Shown here one piece after another: positions 60,185-64,000 of a stretch of DNA of 64,000 nt; positions within the stretch are counted from its first letter, which is position 1, and each line of letters opens with the position of its first letter. Both the position numbers and the translations under genes were made by a program. This DNA comes from Taeniopygia guttata. Taxonomy: Eukaryota; Chordata; Aves; Passeriformes; Estrildidae. The stretch is taken from contig NC_133026.1 in assembly GCF_048771995.1 (NCBI RefSeq), positions 116,765,501 to 116,829,500 of the forward strand, written 5' to 3'. A model generated the notes under the pieces. The model saw only the letters and a program-made list of their open reading frames with translations, had not been told where the DNA came from and searched no databases.

Positions 60185-63100
60185 CTGTTAAAAACAGAAG
60201 AAAGAAAATAAACAGGAGTTAACTTTGGCATGAGAGCAACTAATCTTTATATCTATTTATATATTACACTTAGACCCACCATTTACATCTATAATTCCTG
60301 CAGTGTATAATATGTTGTACAGAAAGTTCTTCAGATATGATGGCAGGTTAAATCTAATCACACCTCTGAGCACTGAAGGCTCCATGTGGTGATTAGGAAA
60401 AATAAGTGAGAGAAATTGAGACACATTTAACTATAGGTCGTCCAGTTATTACCATCAAGTTACGAACACAGAAAAATGACATTCGGTAGAAAAGCTCCCA
60501 GCAAAGAGCCATCTCATTTTCAATATTTGGTGTGTCAGAGGAAGATCTATTGGAAGGCAATTATGACAGATTTAGGTAAATAGGACGCCGACACACCACA
60601 CAAAACAAGTATCCTTACAGATAACATTTTAGTAATTTCAGCTTACCAGCACAGAGAACACCCATTCTAAGTAAATATCTTTAAAATATAGGATAATAAT
60701 ACAGACTGAATATTAACTGTAATAAATCTTAGTCTCTTTATATTTATAGTCTAAGATAGAAATGTATCTGGACAGTTTAAGAAGAAAGTACAGGTATTGA
60801 TGTTTGCATCCCAGTTAAAAAAAAGCTGCCATGGTGTGTTAGTTATCTTTACGAAATAGTATAAAATACCTTTTAGGAATCTACTATGTTACGTTTTTCT
60901 TTAAAAGCAAAAAAGGTTCCCACATTGTCCCACTTCAGACTGCAAGTAAATATCTTTCCTTCATGCTGATCTTTAGTTGCTCGAATCTGATTTACAACAA
61001 AGAAACATAAAGCATGCTTGTTCTGGAAGGGATTAAAACAAATATTCACAAACAATTCTGCTGCTATATCCCATCTGTGAAGGTGACTTATACTACATGC
61101 AGAACAACTCATTCTGATTAAACACAAGATATTTACTAGCTTGGATCTAATCAAAGATCAAGGGATCACAAGCTTTACTACTATCATACACAGCATGGAT
61201 TTTTATGTAGCTGGATTAACCCTATCACAGTCACATTCCCCCTTGAACTGCTGTAACACAAATGAAAAAAAATTAAAATAACCATGGTATACTGCATTTA
61301 CTTTTAATTTTACTTTCATAATTTAAACTTTTTGAACAGGAAAATATAAGCCAGATATTTGCTAATTTACTTAAAAAATATTATAAATTTAATTTACAGA
61401 TAAACAGATGTGGCTAAACCAAGCTGCATATTTTGATCTCTTTCTGTTTAACTGACTACTAACTTCAAATTTCAGTTTCCAAGAACATCCTTTTGTTCTC
61501 TGAAAAACCAGTACATCTTCTGTACATCTTCTTGCCCAACAGTCTCACAGCCAACAGTTTGCTGCACCTTTTTCATTTCCTTAAGTTTTGTGGCTTTGGC
61601 ATTTTATTTGATTGTTTTATAGCATGTTTTTTTTTTTTTTTTTTATACTGAGAAGAAGATGGAGCCCCTCTTTCTTCAATAACTCTCAGAAACCACTGCA
61701 TGAATCATCCTCTAGTGGTCAAATAATTACTTTGAGTAAATAATTACATTATTTACTCAAATTGTCCAGAAAACTTTGTAATGTTTAATTCTGTATTAAG
61801 TGAATAAAAGCAAAGAACTAATCTGAGATTACATGAGAGGGATCAATACCCCTGGAAGCATAGCAGCCAACTTGATACCCTCAATTATCCCTTCCAAGCC
61901 TGTAAAAAATCTGGATGATTTACCCACTTTTTCCCCCCCAGACTATTAAGTCCTGAGAGTGTCCACCTTTCACTTCCCTGGCTGGAGACTACGTCCTGTA
62001 AGTAACATCCTGACAAATATTTAGATAGGCTTTTTGTCATCTTCTAATTGAATGCATCTAATTTCACCCTCCATGTTCTGTCATTCGGTCAGAAGCTGTA
62101 TTCTTCACAAGCGCTCCGCCGGGTAAAAAGAAGGCAGCTCAGAAATCCAGGGGAAAATTAACTTAATGCTCCAAGTCTTTGGGATCACATCAGGGAGACA
62201 TTTTGCTATTGCAAAGACGTGAGGGTCATCGTTCGCTTCAGACATGTTTAGCTCAGCAGCAATAAGCTTAACACTGTTAAACACTGTGTCAAGGCTACGT
62301 GGCTTTCAGAGGAAAATATAACACCAGTTCAACTTACGACCCACAGCAGACTGATAACAGAAATGTGTCTTCATTTCTAGCTTTCTGTCTCTTTGGGATA
62401 TGGAGGTCATCTCCACGACTTATCAATGTCTGCTAACACACAGCAAAGAAAAGAGCGGCCGCTCGTATTTCAGTGCATCCCCAAATCCAGCGCTTTTCTG
62501 CACAAATGTTCAAGCAGAGCACTGCAGCCAACTCCATTTCCTGAGGGACTCTCACCTGCATCCTGGGTATCTCCAGAAGTCTTCATCAACTTTGGATGCT
62601 AAACGGAACGATTAACAAAGCCCACAGAAACTTTTACTGCTTAATTCATTTGCTTATGAACTTTAACTCTGGACTCACACTTCACAGAAGTTGTAAAATT
62701 TGATAATTATGGAAAATATTACAAGCATTAGAGTTATATTTTACTAATGACAAATATTTTGTTGTACCAAATGCAAAATATAGCTAAGAAATATAAAAGA
62801 GCACTATGAAGTGTTTTGATGGAAATTTAACTTTTTTTAATTTAAGCATTCAGAATGCCTTACAGATTACATTTTATTCAGTTCTAGTCTAACTGCTTAA
62901 ATTCCAATTAGTCTAACAAACCTCACGATATTCCCAGGTCTTTACACTCCACATATTGGGCTGGTTTTGCTTTTATAGAGGAATGTCTTTACTTGTCTGA
63001 GAAGCCTCTGTGAAGTCAGTAAGACTTAACGAACAAATTTCTCACATATGTGAGTGTATTTTACAAATAAAGCATCAGCAACATGTCCAATGCAATCTAT

Positions 63101-64000
63101 AAGTAGATGGATCAGTTACAAAGTGGAGGGAGAGCAACACAGTTGTATCATCCATCATTGTTAAATGGATAATTTCAAATGGCATTATGCAAAAATCAGC
63201 TGGCTACAAATACAGCCCATAAATAGAACGAACAGATTTTGATAACTGTAATTTTTCCTTGCTTTCACAGAGAAAAGATAATTTCTTGTTAACAAGTAAT
63301 AGAGTTGCAACATCTACTTCACCAAAAATACAAAGTTTTCGAGTTTTTTTACAGTTTCCTTAAGGGAATATTTTTCATCTGACCTAAAACACAGAAGGCA
63401 CTGACTCAGGTGTGATTATTTAGCTTATTTAGCGAGACAATACTAAAAAATGTGGATGCTGTATCTATGTCTCACTTGTGCTATGCAGCAGTGATGCAAT
63501 AAAGCAGGAGAAAAATGAGCTTCAACCTAAGTATTTTGGAAAATGTTCAATTAAAAAAAATTAAATTCAATGTCTCTAAACATTAGTCTTTCATGTAGGG
63601 AAAGGGAGTTTTTTTGGAAACCCCAGTAAGGTAATTTGTAAAGGTCTCTGAACATGACTTTTTTTTTTTCTTTTTCTTTTCTTTTTTTTTTAGTTATAAA
63701 GAAAATACCCTAAAGATTCACAAGCAAACAGACTTTGTCAACATGATCTCTCACAGAAATATACTGCTTTATAAAAGCACACAAGACTATTCTTTTCTTG
63801 GTTACACCATTTCAACATCACTGCAGTGTGAGGCATTGAACCCGTGTAAATGAGAGGAGAATCTTTCTCATCTCACTGGTTATTTGTATTCCAAAGGAGC
63901 AGATGCCTTTCAAATTATGCAAAAACCCACAGCGCATCTTGTACTATAGCAGATGAACAGGTTAATTTTTCTTTTTGCACATAATAAATCATAAGTGCTT
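60185..64000 (-). other. CYP7B1: CYP7B1 intron 1 (part), no exon 1 found
   Basis: AT-rich, with an 18-20 T run at about 61,627-61,644. A CNE-like, CpG-retaining stretch lies at about 62,030-62,310. No frame encoding a hydrophobic signal anchor followed by a donor of the right phase was found, and there is no CpG-rich promoter block. Exon 1 therefore lies beyond the window. Confidence 0.7.

Noticed and set aside
60873-61154. 93-codon minus-strand frame in intron 1, considered as CYP7B1 exon 1 or a retrocopy
   Set aside because: No signal-anchor pattern, no suitable donor and no similarity to P450 N-termini.

Overview
The window looks like vertebrate nuclear DNA, most likely from a bird. It carries a single-exon neural bHLH gene (BHLHE22) and a multi-exon cytochrome P450 (CYP7B1) in the tail-to-tail order known from vertebrate genomes. 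The recognisable interspersed repeats are CR1-type LINE fragments, which dominate bird and other sauropsid genomes, and the visible introns are short (0.4-6.2 kb). I cannot name the species. There are no bacterial operons, CRISPR arrays, tRNA or rRNA genes that I can support.

Layout. Bases 1-24,400 are gene-poor flank. They hold a long decayed CR1 copy (10.85-12.79 kb, + strand), a shorter CR1 copy (16.66-17.23 kb, - strand), a fainter LINE reverse-transcriptase remnant (22.3-22.65 kb) and two large polypurine microsatellites: (AAAG)n at 20.9-21.1 kb and a compound AAGG array at 23.2-24.07 kb. From 24.4 to 36.1 kb the base composition changes to a series of CpG-rich blocks alternating with AT-rich, homeodomain-motif-rich DNA, typical of a developmental regulator locus. 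BHLHE22 lies in the largest block (CDS 29,435-30,334). It has a plausible TATA/E-box promoter near 28.74-28.80 kb, a GAGCCG-rich leader with very short upstream ORFs, and a 3' UTR that probably ends near 32.06 kb.

From 36 to 42 kb is AT-rich intergenic DNA. CYP7B1 occupies the minus strand from 60,184 down to 41,968. Five exons (2-6 in the usual numbering) can be assembled with GT/AG junctions and matching phases, giving 471 uninterrupted residues. Exon 1, with the start codon and membrane anchor, is not in the window and must lie beyond 64,000.

The two genes are not functionally coupled. BHLHE22 is a transcriptional repressor of neuronal specification, while CYP7B1 is an ER sterol 7-alpha-hydroxylase. 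The intergenic region and CYP7B1 introns contain CpG-retaining, CNE-like stretches and a cluster of octamer (POU) motifs. A reasonable inference is that BHLHE22 enhancers sit inside its neighbour, but this needs alignment and chromatin data. I found no convincing new protein system; the interesting signals here are regulatory and repeat structure.
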